A DNA stretch of 64,000 nt, from contig NZ_MZXW01000007.1 in NCBI RefSeq assembly GCF_004123905.1, forward strand, positions 62,001 to 126,000, given 5' to 3'. This DNA is from Bradyrhizobium betae (GTDB taxonomy: Bacteria; Pseudomonadota; Alphaproteobacteria; Rhizobiales; Xanthobacteraceae). This document shows, piece after piece, positions 7,913-23,678 of the stretch. Within the stretch, counting starts at the first letter, position 1, and each line of letters opens with the position of its first letter. A program made the translations under genes and the position numbers. The notes under the pieces are model-generated. The model saw nothing but the letters and a program-made list of their open reading frames with translations, was not told the DNA's origin and searched no databases.

Positions 7913-8878
7913 ATGCATCGCTTTTCTTTAGGATTATTGTATTTCACATTCGCATTCGTTCTGCTTGGGCCGCCGGTGGCTCACGCTCAGGCGACCAGGA
8001 CCTGGGTTTCTGGCGTAGGCGATGACGTAAATCCCTGCAGCCGAACAGCGCCATGCAAGACCTTCGCTGGGGCGATCTCAAAGACCGCGGCCGGCGGTGA
8101 AATCAATTGTCTCGACCCTGCTGGCTATGGAACCGTGACGATCACAAAATCCATGAGCATCTATTGCGACGGCGCCGTCGGAAGTGTTCTCAACTCAGGC
8201 GGCATCAACGGCATCATCATCAACGACTCTGCAACGGCGACCCCAGGCACCGTCGTTGTCTATCTCGAAGGGTTGGACGTTGAAGGTGCGGGCACCATCC
8301 CGGGCAGTTCGGGCATTCGCTTCCTGTCAGGCGCCTCGCTGCATGTCAGAAATGTCAGAATTCGCGACCAGACCGGTGGGCAAGGCCACGGTATCGCCTT
8401 CGTGCCCACCAGTACTGCAAGTACTGCAAGACTGATAGTTGAGAACGTGACAATCTCAAACACCGGCTCAGGCGGTGTGGGTGCCGCAATCGTCGTGAAT
8501 CCAGGCGCAGGAGTTTCGGCGACTGCTCTCATCAGCAAGAGCCACTTCCATCGCGGAAACTTTGGTGTTGTCGCCGATTCATCAGGTGGCGCAGCAGGTA
8601 TCAATATCGTTGTCCGGGATACGGTTGCCAACGGGTTTACCAACACCGCCTTTCTGACGACAGGCAACAACATCGGAATGCTGGTGAATGAGAGTGCCGC
8701 GACCGCATCCGGGACCGGCCTCGCCGCTTCTGGCGCGACTACAATCAGAGTTGGCTCGTCGGTCATCGTAGGCAACGGCACGTCGGTCAGCGGGAATGTT
8801 CTGTCTTTCGGCGACAACCGGATCAACGCCAATGGCAACGATGCCATTCCAGGTCCGGTGCCCGGCGGATCTCACTGA
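7913..8878 (+). CDS. Secreted right-handed beta-helix protein of unknown function
   Basis: A 321-residue protein with a clear signal peptide: residues 1-25, with predicted cleavage after AHA and before QATRTWVSG. The mature part opens with GVGDDVNPCSRTAPCKTF, which carries the first Cys pair, then INCLDPAGYG and IYCDG with two further Cys. Repetitive Gly/Ser/Asn/Val-rich strands follow (LIVENVTISNTG, INIVVRDTVANG, IRVGSSVIVGNG), as in right-handed parallel beta-helices of the pectate-lyase superfamily. No catalytic signature is evident. Codon use is less GC-biased than in the neighbours, and the gene lies inside a tRNA-Trp-bounded insertion, so horizontal origin is likely. A GGAG site six bases before the ATG supports this start. 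Confidence 0.75.
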   Translation: MHRFSLGLLYFTFAFVLLGPPVAHAQATRTWVSGVGDDVNPCSRTAPCKTFAGAISKTAAGGEINCLDPAGYGTVTITKSMSIYCDGAVGSVLNSGGINGIIINDSATATPGTVVVYLEGLDVEGAGTIPGSSGIRFLSGASLHVRNVRIRDQTGGQGHGIAFVPTSTASTARLIVENVTISNTGSGGVGAAIVVNPGAGVSATALISKSHFHRGNFGVVADSSGGAAGINIVVRDTVANGFTNTAFLTTGNNIGMLVNESAATASGTGLAASGATTIRVGSSVIVGNGTSVSGNVLSFGDNRINANGNDAIPGPVPGGSH

Positions 8879-8907
8879 TAACGGGAATCTTGCCAGATGG
8901 AGCGATA

Positions 8908-8935
8908 GACCTCTGGGGCTGACACTCCAGAGGTC
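8908..8935 (+). terminator. Hairpin after the beta-helix gene
   Basis: A perfect 9-bp stem GACCTCTGG/CCAGAGGTC with a 10-nt loop, 29 nt past the stop codon and without a T-run. It is a possible terminator or RNA-stabilising hairpin. Confidence 0.4.
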
Positions 8936-8947
8936 TCAGCCCGCTTA

Positions 8948-9163
8948 AGCGCCGAACAACTCGCGCCGATCGCGCCTGGCTCGAAGGGGCGATGAACATG
9001 CCATCGGGCCGTCCCCGCAAGAGGCGCGCCAGATTGGTCTTGCGCATCGACAGCGGCAACGGGCGCAGTCCCCGCCGCCGATCGCGAGCACGTCGAAGGC
9101 GTAGAGCTGCACCTCTGCATCGTGCCGGTGCGAGTGCAGGGCGCTGAAGTCGCCGACGCCGTG
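8948..9163 (-). pseudogene. ATP-dependent DNA ligase (LigD-type) fragment, frameshifted
   Basis: Reading the minus strand from about 9163 gives GVGDFSALHSHRHDAEVQLY then AFDVLAIGG. A frame change near 9070 leads to LRPLPLSMRKTNLARLLRGR then PDGMFIAP. A second change near 8987 leads to FEPGAIG. Put together these match the internal part of the nucleotidyltransferase domain of the small LigD-like ATP-dependent DNA ligases common in rhizobia (family recalled). Both ends of the gene are missing and two frameshifts break it, so it is non-functional. It lies inside the putative island. Confidence 0.65.
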
Positions 9164-9457
9164 GGGAGGCAGTGTGTGCCATTAATGGAGGCCTCGCGGC
9201 GCGCGGTCAGGTCCACAGAGCGAGAATCGACTAGTTTGCTTTTGGGATCGGGCCGCGAGGGACATACGCGGCCACCCTTGCCAGCCCCCGGCCGGCCTCC
9301 CTCACGGTTCCCGCAGCCCAATACTCTAAGTTCCTGAAATGGAACGCAAATTTTTGCCGCGACGAAACACGCCTGAAACAAATTAATGTTTTGTTAGGTA
9401 CACCGGGGCTGGCGCATATTTCTCTTAACCCTTTTACCCGGACCATTTTGAGAATGC
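9164..9457. other. Gene-free stretch, second half of the island
   Basis: No coding region is supported. An AT-richer patch at about 9335-9440 precedes a strong terminator, so a short untranslated transcript is possible, but no clear promoter could be assigned. Confidence 0.4.
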
Positions 9458-9488
9458 AGGCCGCAGCCGAGAATGGCTGCGGCCTTTT
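9458..9488 (+). terminator. Orphan Rho-independent terminator
   Basis: The stem AGGCCGCAGCC/GGCTGCGGCCT (11 bp, loop GAGAAT) is followed by TTTT on the + strand. No gene ends just upstream on this strand. It may end a small RNA or be a relic of a lost island gene. Confidence 0.65.
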
Positions 9489-9646
9489 GCCTGCTTATGA
9501 ATGAAGGGCACCAGATGACACCGAGGCACTCATGACCGCAGTTCTGCTGCTCGCCCGGTCTTGGTGCTGGTCGAGCACCTCGCCGAGGATCAAACGTTGT
9601 CGGCCTCTTAGGTTTCCAACAGATGACCTGGTACAGGGCGATCGAA

Positions 9647-9691
9647 CTCCAAAACCGCGGGTCGCAGGTTCGAGCCCTGCCATTCCTGCCA
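9647..9691 (+). repeat. 45-nt duplicate of the tRNA-Trp 3' end (putative att site)
   Basis: This segment matches tRNA-Trp 7496-7540 at 43 of 45 positions, from the anticodon loop through CCA, in direct orientation. The mismatches are at 9658 and 9683. The sequence upstream does not resemble the 5' half of a tRNA, so it is not a second gene. A direct repeat of a tRNA 3' end is the hallmark of site-specific integration; the interval 7541-9691 would be the inserted DNA. Confidence 0.8.
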
Positions 9692-9766
9692 GCTAAGCCC
9701 TTGATTCGGCTGGCACCGATTCCGAGAAAAGCCGAGCCATTCTGATTCCAGTCGCGTGGCGCGACC

Positions 9767-9795
9767 TTGACGTTTCGTGCCATCCGCAGTAGATA
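9767..9795 (+). promoter_or_regulatory. Sigma-70-type promoter for secE-nusG
   Basis: TTGACG (9767-9772), a 17-nt spacer and TAGATA (9790-9795) match the housekeeping consensus well and lie about 160 nt upstream of secE. It lies beyond the tRNA duplicate, so secE-nusG would not depend on tRNA-Trp readthrough. Confidence 0.55.
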
Positions 9796-9952
9796 CCCCG
9801 CACTCGCTGCCGGCCCGCTGAGATGCGGATATCCGGCGCGGCTTTGAAATCCCCGAACAATCGAGCCCGGTTTCCGGCTCATCCTTCGCGAGAGAGGGCT
9901 GGGCCAACGGCGGCTGTTCGGATCCCTGAAATCCTTATTGGCGTCTCAAACG

Positions 9953-10144
9953 ATGGCAGTCAGCCCGTTCAAGTTCTTGCAGGAAGTGCGCTCGGAGACC
10001 GCCAAGGTCACCTGGCCGACCCGTCGCGAGACCACCATCACCACCATCATGGTGTTCGTCATGGTTGCCGTGGCCTCGGTCTTCTTCTTCGCCGCCGACC
10101 AGATCATCCGTTACCTCATCACCTTCCTTTTGGGCATTCACTGA
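9953..10144 (+). CDS. secE: Preprotein translocase subunit SecE
   Basis: This 63-residue protein has the short single-spanning form of SecE normal in alphaproteobacteria. It clamps SecY in the inner-membrane translocon. The amphipathic segment FKFLQEVRSETAKVTWPTRR, with the conserved KVTWP and Arg-Glu-Thr, precedes one transmembrane helix at about residues 27-60 (TTIMVFVMVAVASVFFFA). ATG 9953 is preferred over an in-frame TTG at 9938 because MAVSPFKFLQ matches the family start. The stop overlaps the nusG start by one base (TGATG), implying translational coupling. Confidence 0.95.
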   Translation: MAVSPFKFLQEVRSETAKVTWPTRRETTITTIMVFVMVAVASVFFFAADQIIRYLITFLLGIH

Positions 10145-10704
10145 TGGCAACAGCAGCCGCTGCAACCCAATCGACCGACAAGCGCTGGTACATCGTCCAC
10201 GCCTACTCGAACTTCGAGAAGAAGGTCGCCGAATCGATCCGCGAGCAGGCCAAGCAGCGCGGGCTCGAGGAGCTGTTCGAGCTGGTGTTGGTTCCGACCG
10301 AGAAGGTCACGGAAGTGCGCCGCGGCCGCAAGATCGACGCCGAGCGCAAGTTCTTCCCCGGCTACGTGCTGGTGAAGATGAAGCTGACCGACGAGGCGTT
10401 TCATCTGATCAAGAACACGCCGAAGGTCACGGGCTTCCTCGGCGCGGAAAACAAGCCGATGCCGATCTCGGAAGCCGAGGCCATGCGCATCCTGCACCAG
10501 GTGCAGGAGGGCGTGGAACGGCCGAAGGCGTCGGTGTCGTTCGAGATCGGCGAGAACGTGCGCGTGGCCGACGGCCCGTTCGCCTCGTTCTCGGGTGTGG
10601 TCGAGGAAATCGACGAGGCGCGCTCGCGCGTGAAGGTCGCGGTGTCGATCTTCGGCCGCGCCACGCCGGTCGAACTGGAATTCGGTCAGGTCGAGAAGGT
10701 CTGA
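10144..10704 (+). CDS. nusG: Transcription termination/antitermination protein NusG
   Basis: A 186-residue NusG. The NGN domain starts at KRWYIVHAYSNFEKKVAESI and contains the RNA-polymerase-facing FFPGYVLVKM and VTGFLG. The C-terminal KOW domain is at about residues 132-186 (VRVADGPFASFSGVVEEID), which binds Rho or S10. It travels with elongating polymerase, modulates pausing and Rho termination, and links to ribosomes through S10, also encoded in this window. It overlaps secE by one base. Confidence 0.97.
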   Translation: MATAAAATQSTDKRWYIVHAYSNFEKKVAESIREQAKQRGLEELFELVLVPTEKVTEVRRGRKIDAERKFFPGYVLVKMKLTDEAFHLIKNTPKVTGFLGAENKPMPISEAEAMRILHQVQEGVERPKASVSFEIGENVRVADGPFASFSGVVEEIDEARSRVKVAVSIFGRATPVELEFGQVEKV

Positions 10705-10837
10705 TCGGACGAGGCGCGAAGCCGAAAGGTTTTGCGTAACAAGAGGCCGTGGGAGGGAGAGGGCGGTTGCCAGCCGCATCCGACCCAGACCACGAACCTG
10801 AAACCGCTGGCCGAGGCCGGCACAACAGGAGTGATAC

Positions 10838-11266
10838 ATGGCAAAGAAAGTGACCGGATACCTGAAGCTTCAGGTCCCGGCCGGTGCGGCGAATCCTTCG
10901 CCCCCCATCGGTCCCGCGCTTGGTCAGCGCGGTCTCAACATCATGGAGTTCTGCAAGGCGTTCAACGCCCAGACCCAGAAGGAAGAGAAGAACACCCCGA
11001 TTCCCGTCGTGATCACGATCTACGCCGATCGTTCGTTCACGTTCGAGATGAAGACCCCCCCGATGTCCTTCTTCCTCAAGCAGGCCGCCAAGATCCAGTC
11101 CGGTTCGAAAGCTCCGGGCCGTGACAAGGCCGGCGCGGTGACCAAGGCGCAGGTGCGCGAGATCGCCGAGAAGAAGATGAAGGATCTCAATTGCGATTCC
11201 ATCGAGTCGGCCATGAAGATGGTCGAGGGCTCTGCCCGTTCGATGGGTCTGGAAGTGGCGGGGTAA
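10838..11266 (+). CDS. rplK: 50S ribosomal protein L11
   Basis: A 142-residue L11 (uL11) of normal length. The N-terminal Pro-rich domain [20 protein letters not shown] forms the thiostrepton and RelA-responsive part of the GTPase-associated centre on 23S rRNA. The C-terminal RNA-binding domain includes [13 protein letters not shown] and [20 protein letters not shown]. An AGGAGTG Shine-Dalgarno precedes the ATG. It is six nt upstream of rplA, the usual bicistron repressed by L1. Confidence 0.98.
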   Translation: MAKKVTGYLKLQVPAGAANPSPPIGPALGQRGLNIMEFCKAFNAQTQKEEKNTPIPVVITIYADRSFTFEMKTPPMSFFLKQAAKIQSGSKAPGRDKAGAVTKAQVREIAEKKMKDLNCDSIESAMKMVEGSARSMGLEVAG

Positions 11267-11272
11267 GGGCTC

Positions 11273-11965
11273 ATGGCAATCGGAAAGCGTTTGAACAAAG
11301 CCCGCGAAGGTGTTGACCGCGAAAAGCTTTACCCGCTCGCGGACGCCATCAAGATGGTCAAGGAACGCGCGAAAGCGAAGTTCGACGAGACCATCGAGGT
11401 CGCGATCAATCTCGGCGTCGATCCGCGTCACGCCGACCAGATGGTCCGCGGCGTCGTGACCCTGCCGAACGGTACCGGCCGTACGCTCCGCGTCGGCGTG
11501 TTCGCCCGCGGCGCCAAGGCTGACGAAGCCAAGGCTGCGGGTGCCGACGTCGTCGGCGCCGAAGACCTGGTCGAGAAGGTGCAGAACGGCTCGATCGATT
11601 TCGACCGTTGTATTGCGACCCCCGACATGATGCCGCTGGTCGGCCGTCTCGGTAAGGTGCTCGGCCCGCGCGGCCTGATGCCGAACCCGAAGATCGGCAC
11701 CGTGACCATGGACGTCACCGGTGCGGTGAAGGGTGCCAAGGGCGGCTCGGTCGAGTTCCGCGTCGAGAAGGCCGGCATTTTGCAGGCCGGCGTCGGCAAG
11801 GCCTCGTTCTCCGAGGAGAAGCTGGTCGAGAACATCAAGGCTCTCGCCGATGCTGTCTCGAAGGCGAAGCCCGCTGGTTCCAAGGGTACCTACATCCAGC
11901 GTGTTGCGGTGTCCTCGACGATGGGCCCCGGCGTGAAGGTCGAGCCGGGCACGATCCTCGGATAA
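11273..11965 (+). CDS. rplA: 50S ribosomal protein L1
   Basis: A 230-residue L1 (uL1), builder of the mobile L1 stalk that releases E-site tRNA and, in many bacteria, translational repressor of rplKA. Family segments include [37 protein letters not shown] and [18 protein letters not shown]. Length and start are canonical. It is followed by a 16-bp hairpin that separates it from the next, non-ribosomal gene. Confidence 0.98.
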   Translation: MAIGKRLNKAREGVDREKLYPLADAIKMVKERAKAKFDETIEVAINLGVDPRHADQMVRGVVTLPNGTGRTLRVGVFARGAKADEAKAAGADVVGAEDLVEKVQNGSIDFDRCIATPDMMPLVGRLGKVLGPRGLMPNPKIGTVTMDVTGAVKGAKGGSVEFRVEKAGILQAGVGKASFSEEKLVENIKALADAVSKAKPAGSKGTYIQRVAVSSTMGPGVKVEPGTILG

Positions 11966-12001
11966 GACTTGCCTCGGCTGAGGTTTGAAAATTGCATGAG
12001 G

Positions 12002-12043
12002 CGAGGGGTGGAATCGGGCGACCGATTCCGCCCCTCGTCGTTT
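12002..12043 (+). terminator. Terminator-like hairpin after rplA
   Basis: A 16-bp stem (12002-12017 with 12022-12037, one G-T pair) and a 4-nt loop are followed by TCGTTTG. It probably ends or attenuates the rplKA transcript just ahead of the D-2-hydroxyacid dehydrogenase gene. Confidence 0.6.
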
Positions 12044-12071
12044 GTGGCGGCGCTTACCGGAAACAAGAACA

Positions 12072-13028
12072 ATGGCTGACAAGGTCCTGATCTATTCGCG
12101 CTTTCCCAAGTCGATGATGGCGCGCTTCGCCGAGCGGTTCGAGCTGCTCGACACCGGCGGCAAGCCGGCGCGTGAGGTGTTTTCGGTCGACGAACTCGGC
12201 GGCATCCGCGCGATGCTCACCGCAGGCGGCTCACCGCTTGGCGCCGAGGCGATGGACCTGTTTCCAAAGCTCGGTACCATCGTCTGCTACGGTACGGGCT
12301 ATGATGGCGTCGACCTGAAGGCGGCGGCCTCCCGCAATATCGCGGTCGGCCACAGCCCCGGCGCCAATGCCGCCTCGGTCGCCGATATCGCGATGACGCT
12401 GATGCTGGCGACGACGCGGCGGATCCTGGTCGCCGACCAATATGTCCGCAGCGGCGACTGGGCGGCTTCAAAGCAGTCGCCGATGATGCGCCCGCAGGCC
12501 GGCATGCCCGGCCGCCGCATCGGCGTCTACGGCATGGGCGAGATCGGCCGCAAGATCGCCGCGCGCTGCGCCGCCTTCGAGGCGGACGTGGGCTATTTCA
12601 GCCGCACCAGATACGACATTCCGCCCTATCAATATTTCCAGTCGCTGGAGGCACTCGCCGACTGGTGCAGCGTGCTGATGATCGCGGTCAGGGCAGGGGC
12701 CGACACGCAGCATGCCGTCAATGCCGATATTCTCAAGCGCCTCGGCGCAGACGGCTATGTCGTCAACATTTCCCGCGGCTCCGTCATTGACGAGAAGGCC
12801 CTGGTCGCGGCCCTCACCGACAAGACCATCGCCGGTGCCGGCCTCGACGTCTTCGAGAAGGAGCCGCACGCCCCCGACGCCCTGACCGCGCTCCCCAATG
12901 TGGTGTTCGCCCCCCATATCGGCGGTCATACCCTCGAATCGCACGTGGCCATGCAGAACTGCGTGCTGGCGAACCTGACCGCGTTCTTCGCGGGCAAGCC
13001 ACTGCCTTATGCGGTCAAATCGGCCTGA
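12072..13028 (+). CDS. D-2-hydroxyacid dehydrogenase family protein
   Basis: A 318-residue NAD(P)-dependent D-isomer 2-hydroxyacid dehydrogenase. The nucleotide-binding motif is GMGEIG (154-159), followed by the substrate/catalytic set Arg235 (ISRGSVID), Glu264 (DVFEKEP) and His282 (APHIGGHT). SRTRYDIP after beta-strand 2 of the Rossmann fold (Ser-Arg) suggests NADP preference, as in glyoxylate/hydroxypyruvate reductases of this clade. ATG 12072 fits the family start ADKVLIYSRF; the open frame extends 30 nt upstream without homology. The gene sits between rplKA and rplJL, which are adjacent in most bacteria, and overlaps no ribosomal gene. Confidence 0.88.
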   Translation: MADKVLIYSRFPKSMMARFAERFELLDTGGKPAREVFSVDELGGIRAMLTAGGSPLGAEAMDLFPKLGTIVCYGTGYDGVDLKAAASRNIAVGHSPGANAASVADIAMTLMLATTRRILVADQYVRSGDWAASKQSPMMRPQAGMPGRRIGVYGMGEIGRKIAARCAAFEADVGYFSRTRYDIPPYQYFQSLEALADWCSVLMIAVRAGADTQHAVNADILKRLGADGYVVNISRGSVIDEKALVAALTDKTIAGAGLDVFEKEPHAPDALTALPNVVFAPHIGGHTLESHVAMQNCVLANLTAFFAGKPLPYAVKSA

Positions 13029-13094
13029 ATCGGCCCTTGTCGGCCCGCCTCAAGCCCGGCCGGCAACGGATTGGAACTGGTGTGAATTTTGCTC

Positions 13095-13123
13095 TTGGCA
13101 AGCAGGCTCCGAGCGGTTAAAGA
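13095..13123 (+). promoter_or_regulatory. Candidate sigma-70 promoter for rplJL
   Basis: TTGGCA (13095-13100), a 17-nt spacer and TAAAGA (13118-13123). The -10 overlaps a small palindrome AGCGGTT-AAAG-AACCGCT. A promoter is expected here because the dehydrogenase gene separates rplKA from rplJL. Confidence 0.4.
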
Positions 13124-13610
13124 ACCGCTTCCGGACGTACCGGCCTTGGCTGGCGCGTTCGTGCACGCATTCCGAAAACCCGACACGACAGGAGATCATT
13201 CCTTTTCAGGACGTCCGCAAGGATTTGCCGGAAAAGGAAGGAAAATCCATCGGTTGGTGGGATGCGGGCAGAGGTCGGGCGGTTCGCCGGCTGACCTTGT
13301 CCTGTCCAAGACTGCAGGCGCCTGCGGGAAATTTCGATTTCTCAACGGCTTAATCGCATGGCCTGCATAGACGGGTGAAGACCGGATTTCACGTCGCATC
13401 CCACCTGAGGGTGGTTGCGGAATGGGTTTGGTTCGGACCTCGACACGCCGTGGGCTCTAATGGGCTCCCGGAGGGCAGGCTTTGAATTGTCGTCTCGCCC
13501 GGCGCGTGTCCGATGGGTTTTGGCCCGGAGGTTCAAGTTTTGGGTGGGGCGATGGGTGCAACCCGGCGGTCCCGCTTTTCGCGATGGCCGCCAACCGGAA
13601 AGAGCTTGCT
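13124..13610 (+). promoter_or_regulatory. Long 5' leader of rplJL
   Basis: About 490 nt without a supported gene precede rplJ. In many bacteria this leader carries the binding site through which the L10-(L12) complex represses its own translation. GC-rich self-complementary segments are present, but I cannot assign the L10 site from inspection. Confidence 0.4.
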
Positions 13611-14129
13611 GTGGAACGAGCGGCAAAAAAGGACGCGGTCGAACAGCTCAATGGGGTCTTCAAGACCACGAGCGTCGCGATCGTTGCTCAATATTCCGGC
13701 CTGACCGTTGCCCAGATGCAGAAGCTGCGCATGCAGATGAAGCAGGCTGGCGCCTCGGTGAAGGTCTCGAAGAACCGTCTCGCCAAAATTGCTCTTGAAG
13801 GCACTGACGTCGTTGCCATCGGTCCCATGCTGAAGGGACCGACCGTGATCGCCACTTCGAACGATCCGGTAGCGGCGCCGAAGGTCGCCGTCGAATTCGC
13901 CAAGGCGAACGAAAAGTTCGTCATCATTGGCGGCTCGATGGGGAAGACCGTCCTGAATGTCGACAGCGTGAAGGCGCTTGCCTCACTGCCGTCGCTTGAC
14001 GAACTGCGCGCAAAGATCGTCGGCCTGCTTGTGGCCCCGGCGACCAAGCTCGCTCAGCTCGCCAACGCGCCCGCGGGCAAGCTCGCGCGCGTCATCCAGG
14101 CTCATGCCTCAAAGGGCGAAGCGGCCTGA
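13611..14129 (+). CDS. rplJ: 50S ribosomal protein L10
   Basis: A 172-residue L10 (uL10), the base of the stalk that anchors L7/L12 dimers. The N-terminal rRNA-binding domain is [20 protein letters not shown] to [13 protein letters not shown]; the C-terminal helix ends [16 protein letters not shown] choose GTG 13611: it has a GGAAAGAG Shine-Dalgarno and gives the N-terminus I recall for Bradyrhizobium L10. An ATG at 13584 would add nine residues but lacks a Shine-Dalgarno. It is followed after 54 nt by rplL. Confidence 0.95.
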   Translation: MERAAKKDAVEQLNGVFKTTSVAIVAQYSGLTVAQMQKLRMQMKQAGASVKVSKNRLAKIALEGTDVVAIGPMLKGPTVIATSNDPVAAPKVAVEFAKANEKFVIIGGSMGKTVLNVDSVKALASLPSLDELRAKIVGLLVAPATKLAQLANAPAGKLARVIQAHASKGEAA

Positions 14130-14183
14130 CGCCCTTCGCAAAACTCAAACCCGAACCAGACTTACACTCAAGGAAACTGAACA

Positions 14184-14561
14184 ATGGCTGACTTGCAGAA
14201 GATCGTTGACGACCTCTCGAGCCTCACCGTGCTCGAGGCTGCCGAACTCGCGAAGCTCCTCGAAGAGAAGTGGGGCGTTTCGGCTGCCGCGGCCGTCGCC
14301 GTGGCCGGCCCGGCTGGTGGTGGCGCTGCCGCCGCTCCGGCTGAAGAGAAGACCGAGTTCACGGTCGTTCTCGCCGCCGCCGGCGACAAGAAGATCGAAG
14401 TCATCAAGGAAGTCCGCGCCATCACCGGCCTGGGCCTGAAGGAAGCAAAGGACCTCGTCGAGGGCGCGCCGAAGCCTGTCAAGGAAGGCGTGAACAAGGA
14501 CGAAGCCGAGAAGCTCAAGGTCCAGCTTGAGAAGGCTGGCGCCAAGGTCGAACTCAAGTAA
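14184..14561 (+). CDS. rplL: 50S ribosomal protein L7/L12
   Basis: A 125-residue L7/L12 (bL12). The N-terminal dimerisation domain ([20 protein letters not shown]) is joined by an Ala/Gly-rich hinge at about residues 34-53 ([18 protein letters not shown]) to the C-terminal factor-binding domain ([35 protein letters not shown]). It recruits EF-Tu, EF-G, IF2 and RF3. An AAGGAAACTG site precedes the ATG. It is the last gene before the rpoB leader. Confidence 0.98.
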   Translation: MADLQKIVDDLSSLTVLEAAELAKLLEEKWGVSAAAAVAVAGPAGGGAAAAPAEEKTEFTVVLAAAGDKKIEVIKEVRAITGLGLKEAKDLVEGAPKPVKEGVNKDEAEKLKVQLEKAGAKVELK

Positions 14562-14578
14562 GCAACGCTTACTGGCGA

Positions 14579-14612
14579 GATCCCGGGCGAGCTTCAGGCG
14601 AAGCCCGGGATC
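14579..14612 (+). terminator. Hairpin between rplL and rpoB
   Basis: The 10-bp stem GATCCCGGGC/GCCCGGGATC, with a smaller GCTTC/GAAGC option inside, starts 17 nt after rplL. It corresponds to the attenuator or processing site usually found between rplL and rpoB. There is no T-run, so partial readthrough is likely. Confidence 0.55.
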
Positions 14613-15044
14613 TTGGTCCACCCCTCGAAAGGGTGGGCCGGATGCAAAAGGCGTGCGACGGAACGTCCCGACGCAGGCTGAACACGAAAAAGTGTGGGGA
14701 TTGGAGGGTTTACCCCTCGAATCTGCACTATTGTCGCCCCATATCGGTTCGGCAGCACGAAAGCGCGGTGGGCAGGGATGTCGGATTTCCCTGTAAGCCG
14801 TTGGGAGAGCAGGCTATTTCGGGCTTTTGCAGTCCGTGAAAACGATCGTAGAGACGGGCGGGCGTGCCTATGCGCCCCGCGCGTCGTTTTGCGTTTTGAA
14901 GGTCTGAAGAACAGATTCAGGACATGACGGCCTGAAACTGAGTTTCCGACCCCCAAAGCGGGTTCGAAAAATTCAACCCGGGGAGCGGCGGCAGCCGAGT
15001 CCCGGACGGCGCGCCCGGAGCGGGCGACGAAATGAGAGGCCACG
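14613..15044 (+). promoter_or_regulatory. rpoB upstream region, with a possible promoter at 14827-14854
   Basis: This 432-nt gap has no supported gene. It includes a hairpin CCACCC-TCGAA-GGGTGG at about 14618-14636, and TTGCAG (14827-14832), a 16-nt spacer and TAGAGA (14849-14854) that could supplement readthrough from rplL. GAGAGGCCACG just before the ATG provides a weak ribosome-binding site. Confidence 0.35.
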
Positions 15045-19160
<4,116 letters not shown>

Positions 19161-19171
19161 TACGACCTTTC

Positions 19172-19196
19172 ATGCCCGGCCTTCACGGCCGGGCAT
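19172..19196 (+). other. Intercistronic hairpin between rpoB and rpoC
   Basis: A perfect 10-bp stem ATGCCCGGCC/GGCCGGGCAT with loop TTCAC, 11 nt after rpoB. A second weaker pairing (GCGCCC/GGGCGC) follows. It is probably an mRNA-processing or stabilising structure, since rpoC has no obvious promoter of its own here. Confidence 0.5.
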
Positions 19197-19289
19197 TGGC
19201 GCCCCTCCCGATGCCTTGAGGGCAGGGCGCCTCGCTTGAGTGATTTTCGAATTTGCGGCCGGAGGCGACCGGTCCGCGAGGAGAAGACG

Positions 19290-23486
<4,197 letters not shown>

Positions 23487-23516
23487 TGGTTCATCCGTAG
23501 GACTACGAGGATAACG

Positions 23517-23542
23517 AAAAGGCCGGCGAAAGCCGGCCTTTT
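23517..23542 (+). terminator. Rho-independent terminator after rpoC
   Basis: The stem AAAAGGCCGGC/GCCGGCCTTTT with a GAAA tetraloop is followed by further T residues. It is a textbook intrinsic terminator that isolates rpoBC from the following flavoenzyme gene. Confidence 0.9.
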
Positions 23543-23678
23543 TGCTGCTTTGTTTCCCTGTTGCGGTGCAGGATCAACCTTTGTTCATCTTCCCTTCAGC
23601 AGCAAAAGCGCTTCTGCTAGGGGAGCTTAGACCGGTGGATCCCGTGACGGGGGCAGGGCCGGAGACCACGGAACTGAC

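Noticed and set aside
9647..9691. Second tRNA-Trp gene
   Set aside because: Only the 3' 45 nt are present; there is no D-arm or 5' acceptor strand, so it is an attachment-site duplicate.
10427..12082. 551-codon minus-strand open frame across nusG, rplK and rplA
   Set aside because: It spans three real genes in antisense with no recognisable motif.
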